A stretch of DNA of 64,000 bases. Origin: CAYWXK01 sp964462515 (lineage in GTDB: Bacteria; Planctomycetota; Phycisphaerae; Sedimentisphaerales; Anaerobacaceae). The DNA is taken from assembly GCA_964462515.1 (NCBI GenBank), contig CAYWXK010000003.1, positions 62,001 through 126,000 on the forward strand, in the 5' to 3' direction. A program made the position numbers and the translations under genes. Positions 8,209 through 16,479 of this stretch are shown in pieces; within the stretch, counting starts at the first letter, position 1, and each line of letters opens with the position of its first letter. The notes under the pieces were generated by a model, which was not told where the DNA came from, did not search any database, and saw nothing but the letters and a program-made list of their open reading frames with translations.

Positions 8209-9345
8209 CTATTCTTGCTGGATAGCATCAAGGAAGGTTTTAATATTGTTGGCCCATTTTTTGGCTTCTAACAGTTCAACTTTACCCTGTCTAACCAGTA
8301 TCGCAAGGTGTTTTTCCATAGTTATCATTTTTTCGTCAGGCAGGTCTCGAGTTTTTGTTTGCAGTTGGGTATATACCTGCTCAATTTTACCGGTGCGTAT
8401 CAGGTTGGCAATAGCATAGTTATTGTTAAGTATCTCCATAGCCGCGAGTCTGCCGGTGCCATCTTTTTTGGGTATGAGTTTCTGGCTGACGATGTAAGCT
8501 AATCCCAGCGAAAGCTGATTGCGGACCTCGTTTTGCCTGCCGGCTGGGAAATAGTCGAGGATTCGCGTTACAGAACCGATGGAATCTCTTGTGTGAAGTG
8601 TGGAGAAAACCAGGTGGCCGGTTTCTGCCGCCATAAGTGTCATAGCTATTGTTTCGGGGTCGCGCATTTCGCCAACGAATACCACATCAGGGTCTTCCCG
8701 CAGCATTGCTCTCAGACCGAAGAGGAAAGATTTGACGTCTCTTCCAACCTCGCGCTGTGAAATCATAGAATGCCTCTGGGTGAAGAGGTATTCTATGGGG
8801 TCTTCAATGGTTATGATGCGGCAGGCATGCACTTCATTGATTCGGTCGATTAGTGAGGCGATTGTTGTAGATTTACCGGAACCCGTTATGCCGGTTAGAA
8901 GCACAAGGCCGTTCTTGCGATTGATAATGTCCTCCCAGATGTTATTCGGGAAACCAAGTTCCTCAACCTTCGGGATGTCCAGCGATAAGGCTCTTATTGC
9001 TGCAGCGATGCCGTCGTTGTCTTTGAAAACGTTTATCCTAAACTGTAGCGAGCCGAGCCGATACGAGCAGTCAACGTTCTGCTGGGTGAGGTATTTGTGA
9101 ATGTTATCTTCACTTAAAAGAGGATAGATAAGTTGTGCTGCTACTTCACCTGTTAGATTCGGGCCTTTAAGCTTTATCAAGCTGCCATCGATGCGATATG
9201 TGGGAGGAGCATTGACTTTGAGATGCAGGTCTGAGACCCTCATTGCACCGTGCACCTCGAAGTAAGCCAGCATATCGAGAATACTAAAATTTCCGAACTC
9301 TGAGGTCGGATATGCTTTTGCCGAAGCAGAGTATTTTTCAGCCAT
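8209..9345 (-). CDS. PilT-family twitching/secretion ATPase
   Basis: Hexameric AAA-like retraction ATPase of the PilT/PilU type, 378 residues. The N-terminal PAS-like domain contains DLHLKVNAPPTYRIDG (~residues 40-55). The motor has Walker A GITGSGKSTT (~152-161), the Asp box ITIEDPIEY (~180-188), Walker B DVVFVGEMRDPET (~222-234) and the His box GHLVFSTLHT (~245-254). The start is the ATG at 9345; the frame stays open upstream into repeat DNA. It stands alone, away from the pilus operon at 33-41.5 kb, which has its own pilT. It may be a PilU-like accessory motor. Confidence 0.88.
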   Translation of the reverse strand: MAEKYSASAKAYPTSEFGNFSILDMLAYFEVHGAMRVSDLHLKVNAPPTYRIDGSLIKLKGPNLTGEVAAQLIYPLLSEDNIHKYLTQQNVDCSYRLGSLQFRINVFKDNDGIAAAIRALSLDIPKVEELGFPNNIWEDIINRKNGLVLLTGITGSGKSTTIASLIDRINEVHACRIITIEDPIEYLFTQRHSMISQREVGRDVKSFLFGLRAMLREDPDVVFVGEMRDPETIAMTLMAAETGHLVFSTLHTRDSIGSVTRILDYFPAGRQNEVRNQLSLGLAYIVSQKLIPKKDGTGRLAAMEILNNNYAIANLIRTGKIEQVYTQLQTKTRDLPDEKMITMEKHLAILVRQGKVELLEAKKWANNIKTFLDAIQQE

Positions 9346-9362
9346 AAGTGTCTTCTCTAATT

Positions 9363-9440
9363 TTTTGCCACAAAGGCACCAGGACACCAAGTCTTTTTAA
9401 TTTATAAATTCTTTTGTGACTTTGTGTCTTCGTGGCTAAC
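9363..9440. repeat. CACAAAG-type inverted repeat element
   Basis: Left end TTGCCACAAAGGCACC and right end TTTGTGTCTTCGTGGCTAA, with an AT-rich middle. Same family as 8117-8200, in a similar place directly upstream of a gene. Confidence 0.65.
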
Positions 9441-9470
9441 CGTTTTTCCACAGAAAACAACCGAAGATGC

Positions 9471-9489
9471 AATCCACCTTTGGCGGATT
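9471..9489. repeat. AATCCRCC-GGCGGATT palindrome
   Basis: AATCCACC, 3-nt loop, GGCGGATT. A single copy of the short palindromic family also present at 23541-23717 and 25685-25710. Confidence 0.6.
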
Positions 9490-9594
9490 CTGATATTTTT
9501 ATATCGGCTAAATAATATACCCGAATAACCGCCGTAAGGTAAAGTCCTAATTTATATTCGCCGGTCAGTGGTTGAAAGCCGTTTTTCTGATTTT

Positions 9595-11409
9595 TCACTT
9601 GTGCCAGCTTGTTTGTTTAAGCCAATCCTGTGCAAATAGGGCAAAATCGAAGAAGTCAACGATTTTATTTCTGTCTAAATCGCCTGGCTGGTTTACCAAA
9701 GGCAGGCTATTGTTTAGCCAGTCTTCTGTCCAGTTTTCGAGGTCAGAGAAATCGACTGTTCCATCATTGGTCAGGTCAGCCAGAATGGCCCAACCGTGAG
9801 GCGGGATACTTGCCTGTGCGGTGCCGCCATAGGCGCCCATATCGATGCGAAGGTTACGGCCCCATTGGTTATTGGGGTCACCGGAAACAGAAAGAGGTTC
9901 TTTACCGAGCGGCGAGCCGGGATTACCTGCATCGATACATCTGCTGGTGGCATCATCGTGAGTCCACAGGTTATTTTCGGCGTCCCAGCGCCAGCCCCGG
10001 CTTTTTAGATGATAATCGCCATCAACCCAGATAGCGTTTGGGTCGTTAGGGTCGATTATGGAATTAGGGTCATTAACATCTACCCAACAACCGAGCTTGA
10101 CAAAGCAGGGGTCAGCATTGATGTTTCCTGCGCCTGACCAGCCGCCGTGGATGTCGCTATAAATAATTGTGATTGCTGAATTGTCGTTATTGAATATTTC
10201 ACCGCCGCTGTCCCAGAGAATAGAATTAGTTATAGATACGCTACTTGGATGCATCTGCTCGTAGGAATCACAAAACAGGGCATCTCCACTAATTGACGCT
10301 GAATTTGCGGTTAATGTGCAGTTTGCCAGCACAGGGCCGGCAGTGTAGGTTTCTATGGCGCCGCCATAAACGGCGGTGTTTGCAGCGAGTATGCAGTTGA
10401 TTAGCTCTGGATTGCAATAGTACCAGTTGGACATTGCACCGCCGTAGTAAGCGGAGTTTGCACTGAATATGCAATTAGTTAGCGTTGGGCTGCTATAGGA
10501 TACGTTGTAGATACCGCCGCCTCCACCTGCTAAGTTAGCTTTGAAAACGCAGTTGGTCAGGAACGGGCTACTTCTGTAATTACGGACTGCACCACCTGTG
10601 CCGGCAGCCTGGTTTTCGTTGAATGTGCAGCCTATTAAAGTAGGGGAAGATAGTCTGTTGGAAATGCCGGCACCCCCGTAGCCTATAGCATTATTAGCGA
10701 TAAAGGTGCAGTTAACAATAGTAGGAGCAGATAACTGATTTGCCATTCCACCACCGTCGCCATAGTCACCGGTAACAGCATTTTCCTTGAAGGTGCAGTT
10801 TATCAGGATTGAGTTGCTATCGGAGCTATTATACATTCCGCCTCCAAAGTCGGCGAAGTTGTTGCTGATTATGCAGTCCTTTAGCGTGGGGTTACTTTGG
10901 TAACAGTAGATGCCGCCACCGCCCATAACGGTTTGGTTATTGATGATAAGGCAGTTTCGGATGGTGGGGCTGCTTTGATTATAGCAGGCTATGGCGCCGC
11001 CATGATAAGCGGGCCAGTCGCCTGATGCAAAACCGTTGGTAATAGTCAAACCATCCAAGATTGAATTGGCATCTTCACCGCTGTCAAAGCAAAAACCTCG
11101 GTGAGGTTTTGTTTCCGTGCCGTTACAATCTATGATTGTGGCGGCGACGGCGTTAGGGTCGTTGGGGTCAATGCTGCGGACTGTTATAGCAAGGCCATTG
11201 AAATCGATGTCGCGGTTGCCCTGGCCGGTGTATATGCCGGGGCGAACGATGATGGCATCGTTGTCGTTGGAATCGTTAATTGCAGCTTGAATGTTGTTGA
11301 AATCGGCTCTTCCATCGTCATCGACTGTGATTGTTCGAGCACGACAAGGAATCATCAGCAACAAACAGATAAAGGCAAAAATCGGTTTTCCCACCACTTG
11401 GTTCCTCAT
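9595..11409 (-). CDS. Secreted right-handed beta-helix protein with dockerin-like C-terminus
   Basis: A ~604-residue exported protein. The N-terminus is a classical signal peptide (GKPIFAFICLLLMIPCRA) followed by TITVDDDGRADFNNIQAAI, the usual entry of polysaccharide-lyase-like beta helices. The centre is a long series of ~22-residue rungs built on the pattern LTNCIFSANSA.YGGAM, that is N-C-x-F/I plus G-G-G/A turns. The C-terminus carries two Asp/Asn-rich dockerin-type loops (DLTNDGTVDFSDLENW and GDLDRNKIVDFFDFALF), known from planctomycete surface proteins. Probable role: extracellular adhesin or carbohydrate-active protein; no catalytic residues can be assigned. The start is either the Met at 11409 or the one at 11424, and the first lies closer to the signal peptide. 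Confidence 0.75.
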   Translation of the reverse strand: MRNQVVGKPIFAFICLLLMIPCRARTITVDDDGRADFNNIQAAINDSNDNDAIIVRPGIYTGQGNRDIDFNGLAITVRSIDPNDPNAVAATIIDCNGTETKPHRGFCFDSGEDANSILDGLTITNGFASGDWPAYHGGAIACYNQSSPTIRNCLIINNQTVMGGGGIYCYQSNPTLKDCIISNNFADFGGGMYNSSDSNSILINCTFKENAVTGDYGDGGGMANQLSAPTIVNCTFIANNAIGYGGAGISNRLSSPTLIGCTFNENQAAGTGGAVRNYRSSPFLTNCVFKANLAGGGGGIYNVSYSSPTLTNCIFSANSAYYGGAMSNWYYCNPELINCILAANTAVYGGAIETYTAGPVLANCTLTANSASISGDALFCDSYEQMHPSSVSITNSILWDSGGEIFNNDNSAITIIYSDIHGGWSGAGNINADPCFVKLGCWVDVNDPNSIIDPNDPNAIWVDGDYHLKSRGWRWDAENNLWTHDDATSRCIDAGNPGSPLGKEPLSVSGDPNNQWGRNLRIDMGAYGGTAQASIPPHGWAILADLTNDGTVDFSDLENWTEDWLNNSLPLVNQPGDLDRNKIVDFFDFALFAQDWLKQTSWHK

Positions 11410-11663
11410 TTGAATTTTCAGCATTTTCGGAACTACTTTTAGTTAATATTACCATAAAAGGGCGGGCAAAACAAGCTCTTCGCCAATCTATAAAGAAGTG
11501 GCATCCTGAGCGTTGACGGAGAGATAGGTTTCAGAGCGAATATACACCCAAAAAAGAAGGTTTCCTTTGATTAACCGCGCTGTTATAATACTACGACAGT
11601 AAGATAAATGGCAAGAACAAAACAGGTGATATAGAATTTCAAACAACAACTTTTATTAATGCG

Positions 11664-12470
11664 ATGCAATATACACAATCTGATACGCATAAAACAGATA
11701 TAAAAACAGCAGGCTCACCTTTGCTTGAAACACAGCGGCTTGTAAAGAGATATTCTGGACGGACCGTTGTTGACGAAGTATCCATCACGATTGAACGGCG
11801 GAGCATTGTTGGCTTGCTGGGCCGTAATGGAGCGGGCAAAACCACGACCTTTAGGATGATTATAGGAATGATTATGCCCAATAGCGGCTCGGTTACTTTC
11901 GATGGTCACGATATGACGAAGATGCCGATGTATAAACGGGCCAGGCTGGGTATGGGCTATCTCTCGCAGGAGCCGAGCATCTTTCAACGGCTTAGCGTTC
12001 GTGACAACCTTTATGCAATATTAGAGACGATGGCCCTCACTTCTGCCGAACGCACTCGCAGAGCGAATTTACTTATCGAGCGTTTCGGACTGACCGAGGT
12101 CGCAGGCAGCCAGGGAAGGTTCTTATCAGGCGGCGAGCGAAGGAAGCTCGAAATCGCCCGTGCTATGGTAACAGACCCTTCGCTGATTCTCTTAGATGAG
12201 CCGTTTAGCGGCGTTGACCCCATTACCGTGCAGGAGTTGCAGCGCGATATCCGCCGGCTGGTCGCTTCCGGAGTGAGCGTCCTTGTTACCGACCACAATG
12301 TTGAGCGAACGCTCGAAGTAGTCGATAAGGCCTACATAATCGACCACGGCAAGGTAATCGGCTCCGGCACACCTGCCCAGATTATTCGCAACCAAACTGT
12401 TATAAAACTCTACCTGGGCAACACATTCGACGGCAATGAATTCGACGATAGAAGACGGCCTTCAGTATAG
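11664..12470 (+). CDS. lptB: LPS-export-type ABC transporter ATP-binding protein
   Basis: ATPase of the LptB class, which powers lipopolysaccharide extraction from the inner membrane with LptFG. Walker A GRNGAGKTTT (~residues 53-62), Q-loop region LSQEPSIF (~95-102), signature LSGGERRKLE (~152-161) and Walker B LILLDEPFSGVDP (~174-186) are all present. The MGYLSQEPSIF and VTDHNVERTLE phrases are LptB-like. It has 268 residues, with ~20 extra at the N-terminus against E. coli LptB. A TATAAT at 11584 could be a -10 box, but no good -35 is seen. It is the first gene of lptB-def-fmt-rsmB. Confidence 0.85.
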   Translation: MQYTQSDTHKTDIKTAGSPLLETQRLVKRYSGRTVVDEVSITIERRSIVGLLGRNGAGKTTTFRMIIGMIMPNSGSVTFDGHDMTKMPMYKRARLGMGYLSQEPSIFQRLSVRDNLYAILETMALTSAERTRRANLLIERFGLTEVAGSQGRFLSGGERRKLEIARAMVTDPSLILLDEPFSGVDPITVQELQRDIRRLVASGVSVLVTDHNVERTLEVVDKAYIIDHGKVIGSGTPAQIIRNQTVIKLYLGNTFDGNEFDDRRRPSV

Positions 12471-12492
12471 CCCAAGGTGTGAGAAACGAGAA

Positions 12493-13020
12493 ATGATTGA
12501 TATTGCGAAATGCCAGATTGCGCATTATCCGGCTGATGTTTTGGCCGGGCAGGCTAAGCCGGTTGAAAAAATTGATGATAGTATCCGGCAGCTTGTCCGG
12601 AAGATGATGGATATTATGGTCGAGCACAAAGGCGTCGGCCTGGCGGCGCCGCAGGCGGGTGTGCCGCTGCGGCTGTTTATCATATCGCCCGATGGAACCA
12701 AAGAAAACGTCAAGGTTTTTATAAACCCAATCGTGACGCCGCTCGGAGAGCTTGACACCTTCGATGAGGGTTGCCTTTCTGTGCCGGGGATTTTCACGAA
12801 GATTAAAAGATACAAAAGGTGCAAAGTAACCGCCACCGGCCTCGATGGCAGACAGTTCACCGAGGAAGGCGAAGGACTTTACTCAAGGGCCCTCCAGCAC
12901 GAGTTCGACCATATCGAGGGCGTAACAATTGTCAATCGTATGGGCGAAGCCGCCAAAATCGCGCATCGAAGACAATTAAAAAAACTCGCACAACAACACG
13001 AAGAAAAACAAAGACCGTGA
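12493..13020 (+). CDS. def: Peptide deformylase
   Basis: Metal-dependent enzyme that removes the formyl group from the N-terminal Met of nascent proteins. All three motifs are present: GVGLAAPQAG (~residues 41-50), EGCLSVPG (~92-99) and HEFDHIEG (~134-141), giving the Cys and two His metal ligands plus the catalytic Glu. With the ATG at 12493 the protein is 175 residues long, normal for the family. A longer frame opens at 12436 and overlaps lptB, but those extra 19 residues are not conserved-looking. It lies next to fmt, its functional counterpart. Confidence 0.94.
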   Translation: MIDIAKCQIAHYPADVLAGQAKPVEKIDDSIRQLVRKMMDIMVEHKGVGLAAPQAGVPLRLFIISPDGTKENVKVFINPIVTPLGELDTFDEGCLSVPGIFTKIKRYKRCKVTATGLDGRQFTEEGEGLYSRALQHEFDHIEGVTIVNRMGEAAKIAHRRQLKKLAQQHEEKQRP

Positions 13021-13035
13021 ACAAATGCTTTTTTT

Positions 13036-13076
13036 GAACTTTAATTTGTCATTTTGCATTTTAATTTTTGATTTTT
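13036..13076. repeat. TTTGTCATTTTGCATTTTAATT repeat, empty form
   Basis: Low-complexity repeat in the def-fmt gap. A close relative at 25640-25723 has a 26-bp palindrome inserted after GCATTTTAAT, so this copy looks like the uninterrupted form. Confidence 0.55.
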
Positions 13077-13079
13077 ACT

Positions 13080-14042
13080 ATGAAGATAGTGTATCTCGGT
13101 AGCGGCGAATTCGGCATTGAGAGCTTGAATGTTTTAGTCAAGTCCGAGCACAATCTGCTATTTATCGTAACTCAGCCTCCGCAGCCGGCCGGCAGAGGCA
13201 GGACGCTAAATCCCACGCTGGTAGCTCAATGGGCTGCTGCTCATTCGATACCTTTCATTGAAACGGATAATGTGAATGCCTCTGATATTGTAGGGACGAT
13301 AAAGCATTATGAGCCGGACTTGATTGTGGTAATCGCATTCGGCCAGAAGGTTGTCAATGAGCTGATAAATCTGCCGCCGAAAGGGGCTATAAATGTCCAC
13401 GCTTCCTTGCTGCCTAAATATCGCGGCGCTGCGCCAATAAACTGGGCGATAATCAATGGCGAAAGCGAAACCGGCATCAGCATTATCGCTGTAGCTGAAA
13501 AAATGGATGCAGGTAAAATCGTAGCGCAGGTTAAAACCGAAATCGGTCGCAATGAAACCGCCGGCGAACTCCACGACCGTCTCTCACAATTAGCCGCTCC
13601 ACTGTTAATAAAAACATTAGACCGGATTGCAGATGGCACTGCTATTTATATTGAGCAGGACCATTCCCAGGCCACCCTCGCACCGAAGCTGAAAAAATCG
13701 GATGGTTTTCTGGACTTTAATGCCCAGGCTGAATCTGTTTGCAAAAAGATACTCGGTCTTTGGCCGTGGCCAGGTGCTTCGGCAGTTTATCTTTCAAAGA
13801 AGACAGGCAAATCCATTCGTGTAACCATCGCAATGGCCGAAGTAGTCCAGACCATAAACCCATCTGGCCTGCCGACAGGGACGCTTGATGAAAACTTAAA
13901 TGTCCTCTGTGGTCACAACGCCCTCAAGATTATGAAAATAAAGCCGGATGGTTCTCGCCTTATGGACTTCAGAGATTTCGTCAATGGCCGGCAGACCCGG
14001 CCCGGCGATATGTTTGTAAAGGTAGATGACACAAAAGTGTAA
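13080..14042 (+). CDS. fmt: Methionyl-tRNA formyltransferase
   Basis: Formylates Met-tRNAfMet for initiation, using 10-formyl-tetrahydrofolate. The N-terminal Rossmann-like domain starts MKIVYLGSGEFG. The folate-binding and catalytic region shows INVHASLLPKYRGAAPINWAI (~residues 105-125, with catalytic Asn and His), then GISIIAVAEKMDAG (~133-146). The C-terminal OB-fold domain runs from ~205. Length of 320 residues is normal. The start is the ATG at 13080; two codons upstream lie in repeat DNA. Fourth-position neighbour rsmB starts 3 bp after the stop. Confidence 0.95.
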   Translation: MKIVYLGSGEFGIESLNVLVKSEHNLLFIVTQPPQPAGRGRTLNPTLVAQWAAAHSIPFIETDNVNASDIVGTIKHYEPDLIVVIAFGQKVVNELINLPPKGAINVHASLLPKYRGAAPINWAIINGESETGISIIAVAEKMDAGKIVAQVKTEIGRNETAGELHDRLSQLAAPLLIKTLDRIADGTAIYIEQDHSQATLAPKLKKSDGFLDFNAQAESVCKKILGLWPWPGASAVYLSKKTGKSIRVTIAMAEVVQTINPSGLPTGTLDENLNVLCGHNALKIMKIKPDGSRLMDFRDFVNGRQTRPGDMFVKVDDTKV

Positions 14043-14045
14043 AGT

Positions 14046-15476
14046 GTGAGCTGCAAAAGAAAAAACACCAAAAGAGTAGGTGCCGGCAACAGAGTAGAAG
14101 ATAAAGTATCTGCACGCACCATCGCGATAGATGTGCTTAATCAATTCGACCCGAAGCGCAATTTTGCCGGGCCGATTCTGAATAAATTACTGGACAAAAC
14201 CAACGAAAGGCAGCGGGCGACTGACCTTGTCTTCGGCGCGATAAGAAATAGACTTGCTATCGATATGGTGATAGCCAAACTTTCTCGCTGTCCTGTCGAA
14301 CGAATACCGGCGAAGCTGCTTAATATCCTTCGAGTCGGTGCCTACGAGCTGATATATTCGCCTTCAACGGCAGAGTATTCGATTGTAGATGAAGCGGCCC
14401 AAAATGCCAAAGCTGTCGCAGGCAAAAAGCAAGTTGGCTTTGTAAATGCAGTCCTGCGCCAAATCGCCCGGCTCATAACCAATCGCCAGAGCCTGCTTGC
14501 AGCAACCAATGTAACTCGCACACTCCCACAAACGCCTGCAACCGGCTGCGAATTCGCTGTATCTTTTCTTCCCAATCCTCAAACCCAACCGGCGGATTAT
14601 TTAAGTGCTGTTTTCTCGCTGCCAAAATGGCTTGTGGCTGACTGGCTGGCGGACTTCGGCTTCGCAAATACCTGGCAGATTTGTCTGGCATCAAATCGCA
14701 GGCCGAGTGTTTATATAAGGCCCAATCCTCTAAAAACCTCAACAGACCAATTGGCTGAAAAACTCCGCAAGGCAGATATTGACTTGGAAGTAGTGACTGA
14801 TGAAGCGATGATAAGAATTAAAAGCCCAGGGGATGTAACCGAGCTTCCCGGCTTTACAGAGGGTGAATTCACCGTTCAGGACATAAGCTCCACTCAGGCA
14901 GTTCGACTCTTAAAGCCGGAGTCTCACTGGAGAATCCTTGACCTCTGTGCCGCACCAGGGACAAAGACAACACAGTTAGCTGAACTGACCGGCGACAAAG
15001 CACAGATTATAGCAACCGACATCGACAGCCAGCGGCTTGAGAAACTCAATGAAAACATAGCCCGTCTTGGATTAAGAAGCATAACCATTGTTGCTTATGA
15101 GAAACTCTTTAAAAATTCGATATTCGATATTCGATATTCGAAATTCGACGCTGTCCTTCTCGATGTTCCTTGCTCAAATACCGGCGTTTTAGCAAGACGC
15201 ATCGAGGTAAGGTTCAGAATAAAACAAAAGGCAATAAAACAATTGGTAGATTTGCAAAGCGAGTTGCTCAGCGCTGCCGCAGAATCGATTAAGTCAAAAG
15301 GTAAAATCTGCTACAGCACCTGCAGCATCCAGAAAGAGGAAAATAGCCAGCTTGTCAAAAACTTTTTGAAGCAAAGTCCCGGCTTTGAACTCGAATCCGA
15401 AAAGCTCATCCTGCCATCATCTGACAGTGCGGCGGACCACGATGGTGGTTATGTAGCAATCCTTGTAAGAAAGTAA
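14046..15476 (+). CDS. rsmB: 16S rRNA (cytosine-967-C5)-methyltransferase
   Basis: RsmB (Sun) methylates C967 of 16S rRNA with S-adenosylmethionine. The N-terminal NusB-like RNA-binding domain spans ~residues 20-145. The methyltransferase domain has DLCAAPGTKTTQLAE (~298-312), IATDIDSQRLEKL (~323-335), the catalytic DVPCSNTG (~373-380) and YSTCSIQKEEN (~418-428), giving the two Cys of m5C RNA methyltransferases. The start is a GTG at 14046, 3 bp after fmt. Residues ~357-368 (NSIFDIRYSKFD) are encoded by ATTCGAT-type repeats and break the region between motifs, so this is probably a repeat-derived insertion. Confidence 0.92.
   Translation: MSCKRKNTKRVGAGNRVEDKVSARTIAIDVLNQFDPKRNFAGPILNKLLDKTNERQRATDLVFGAIRNRLAIDMVIAKLSRCPVERIPAKLLNILRVGAYELIYSPSTAEYSIVDEAAQNAKAVAGKKQVGFVNAVLRQIARLITNRQSLLAATNVTRTLPQTPATGCEFAVSFLPNPQTQPADYLSAVFSLPKWLVADWLADFGFANTWQICLASNRRPSVYIRPNPLKTSTDQLAEKLRKADIDLEVVTDEAMIRIKSPGDVTELPGFTEGEFTVQDISSTQAVRLLKPESHWRILDLCAAPGTKTTQLAELTGDKAQIIATDIDSQRLEKLNENIARLGLRSITIVAYEKLFKNSIFDIRYSKFDAVLLDVPCSNTGVLARRIEVRFRIKQKAIKQLVDLQSELLSAAAESIKSKGKICYSTCSIQKEENSQLVKNFLKQSPGFELESEKLILPSSDSAADHDGGYVAILVRK
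15114..15148. repeat. Intragenic ATTCGATATTCGAT repeat
   Basis: Four tandem units of a 7-9 bp word (ATTCGATA and ATTCGAAA) inside rsmB, keeping frame. It resembles the CTCGATACTCGA words at 3778 and 58690. Confidence 0.75.
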
Positions 15477-15570
15477 AAGCCAAAAACAGGTCTATAAAAA
15501 AGTTGCCTTACCTGCGTTTGCTAATACAATAAAAAGAAAGAAGCTATCAAGATTTAATGGGCTATCTAAT

Positions 15571-16479
15571 ATGAACGCAGTATCGCTTGACCAGGTGTGT
15601 AAATCTTTCGGAGATGTCCATGCTGTGGATAACCTGAGTGTTCAGGTCCCGGTTGGCAGCATCTATGGCTTCCTCGGGCCAAATGGTGCCGGTAAGACAA
15701 CCACTATTCGCATGATGATGAACATCATCCGCCCTGATAGTGGCAATATCAGGATATTGGAAACTTGTTCTGCCGAGCACGCCAAAAACCGCATAGGATA
15801 TATGCCTGAGGAGCGGGGGCTGTATCGGAAGATGACGGTTCGTAAGGTCCTGACATATTTCGGAGCCATCAAGGGCGTAAAGAATGATGAGCTTGCCCAA
15901 AGTGTGCCACAATGGCTTAAACGAGTTGATTTGGCCGACTGGGCCGACAAAAAAGTTGAGGAGCTTTCACGGGGAATGCATCAAAAATTGCAGTTTGTAG
16001 TTACTGTAATCAACAATCCTGAACTTGTGATTCTTGACGAACCCTTTTCAGGGCTGGACCCTTTGAATCAGGATTTACTCAAAGATATCATTCTCCAGAT
16101 GCGTGACGAAGGCAAAACCATAATATTTTCCACACATGTGATGCACGAGGCCGAGAAGCTTTGCGATTACATTCTTCTTATAAACAAGGGAAAAGCAATA
16201 TTGGATGACAAACTGGAGAAGATTCGTTCCCAGCACAGCTCCCATACAGTCTGCGTCGAGCTTGAGGGTGACACGAACTTTGTTGAGACGTTGCCAATGG
16301 TGGCGTCGGTAAAATCTGAGGGGAATCGGCTGGAAATCACCTTAGCTGACGGAGACACCCAGCAATTTCTCCGAGCATTAGTTGAACGGGCAACAGTGCA
16401 GAGCTTTGAGATAAAAGTGCCCTCGCTGCATGAAATCTTCGTTAGATTAGTTGGAGCAAACAATGCAGAAGATTCTTAA
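15571..16479 (+). CDS. ABC transporter ATP-binding protein, NatA/YhaQ type
   Basis: ATPase subunit of an ABC-2 exporter, 302 residues. Walker A is GPNGAGKTTT (~residues 34-43). The YMPEERGLY phrase (~80-88) is typical of NatA-like Na+-efflux ATPases. The signature is LSRGMHQKLQ (~135-144), Walker B VILDEPFSGLDP (~156-167) and the H-loop STHVMHEAEK (~188-197). A C-terminal regulatory domain follows. Its stop overlaps the permease start region by 17 bp, so the two are coupled. The substrate (sodium, antibiotic or other) cannot be read from sequence. Confidence 0.85.
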   Translation: MNAVSLDQVCKSFGDVHAVDNLSVQVPVGSIYGFLGPNGAGKTTTIRMMMNIIRPDSGNIRILETCSAEHAKNRIGYMPEERGLYRKMTVRKVLTYFGAIKGVKNDELAQSVPQWLKRVDLADWADKKVEELSRGMHQKLQFVVTVINNPELVILDEPFSGLDPLNQDLLKDIILQMRDEGKTIIFSTHVMHEAEKLCDYILLINKGKAILDDKLEKIRSQHSSHTVCVELEGDTNFVETLPMVASVKSEGNRLEITLADGDTQQFLRALVERATVQSFEIKVPSLHEIFVRLVGANNAEDS

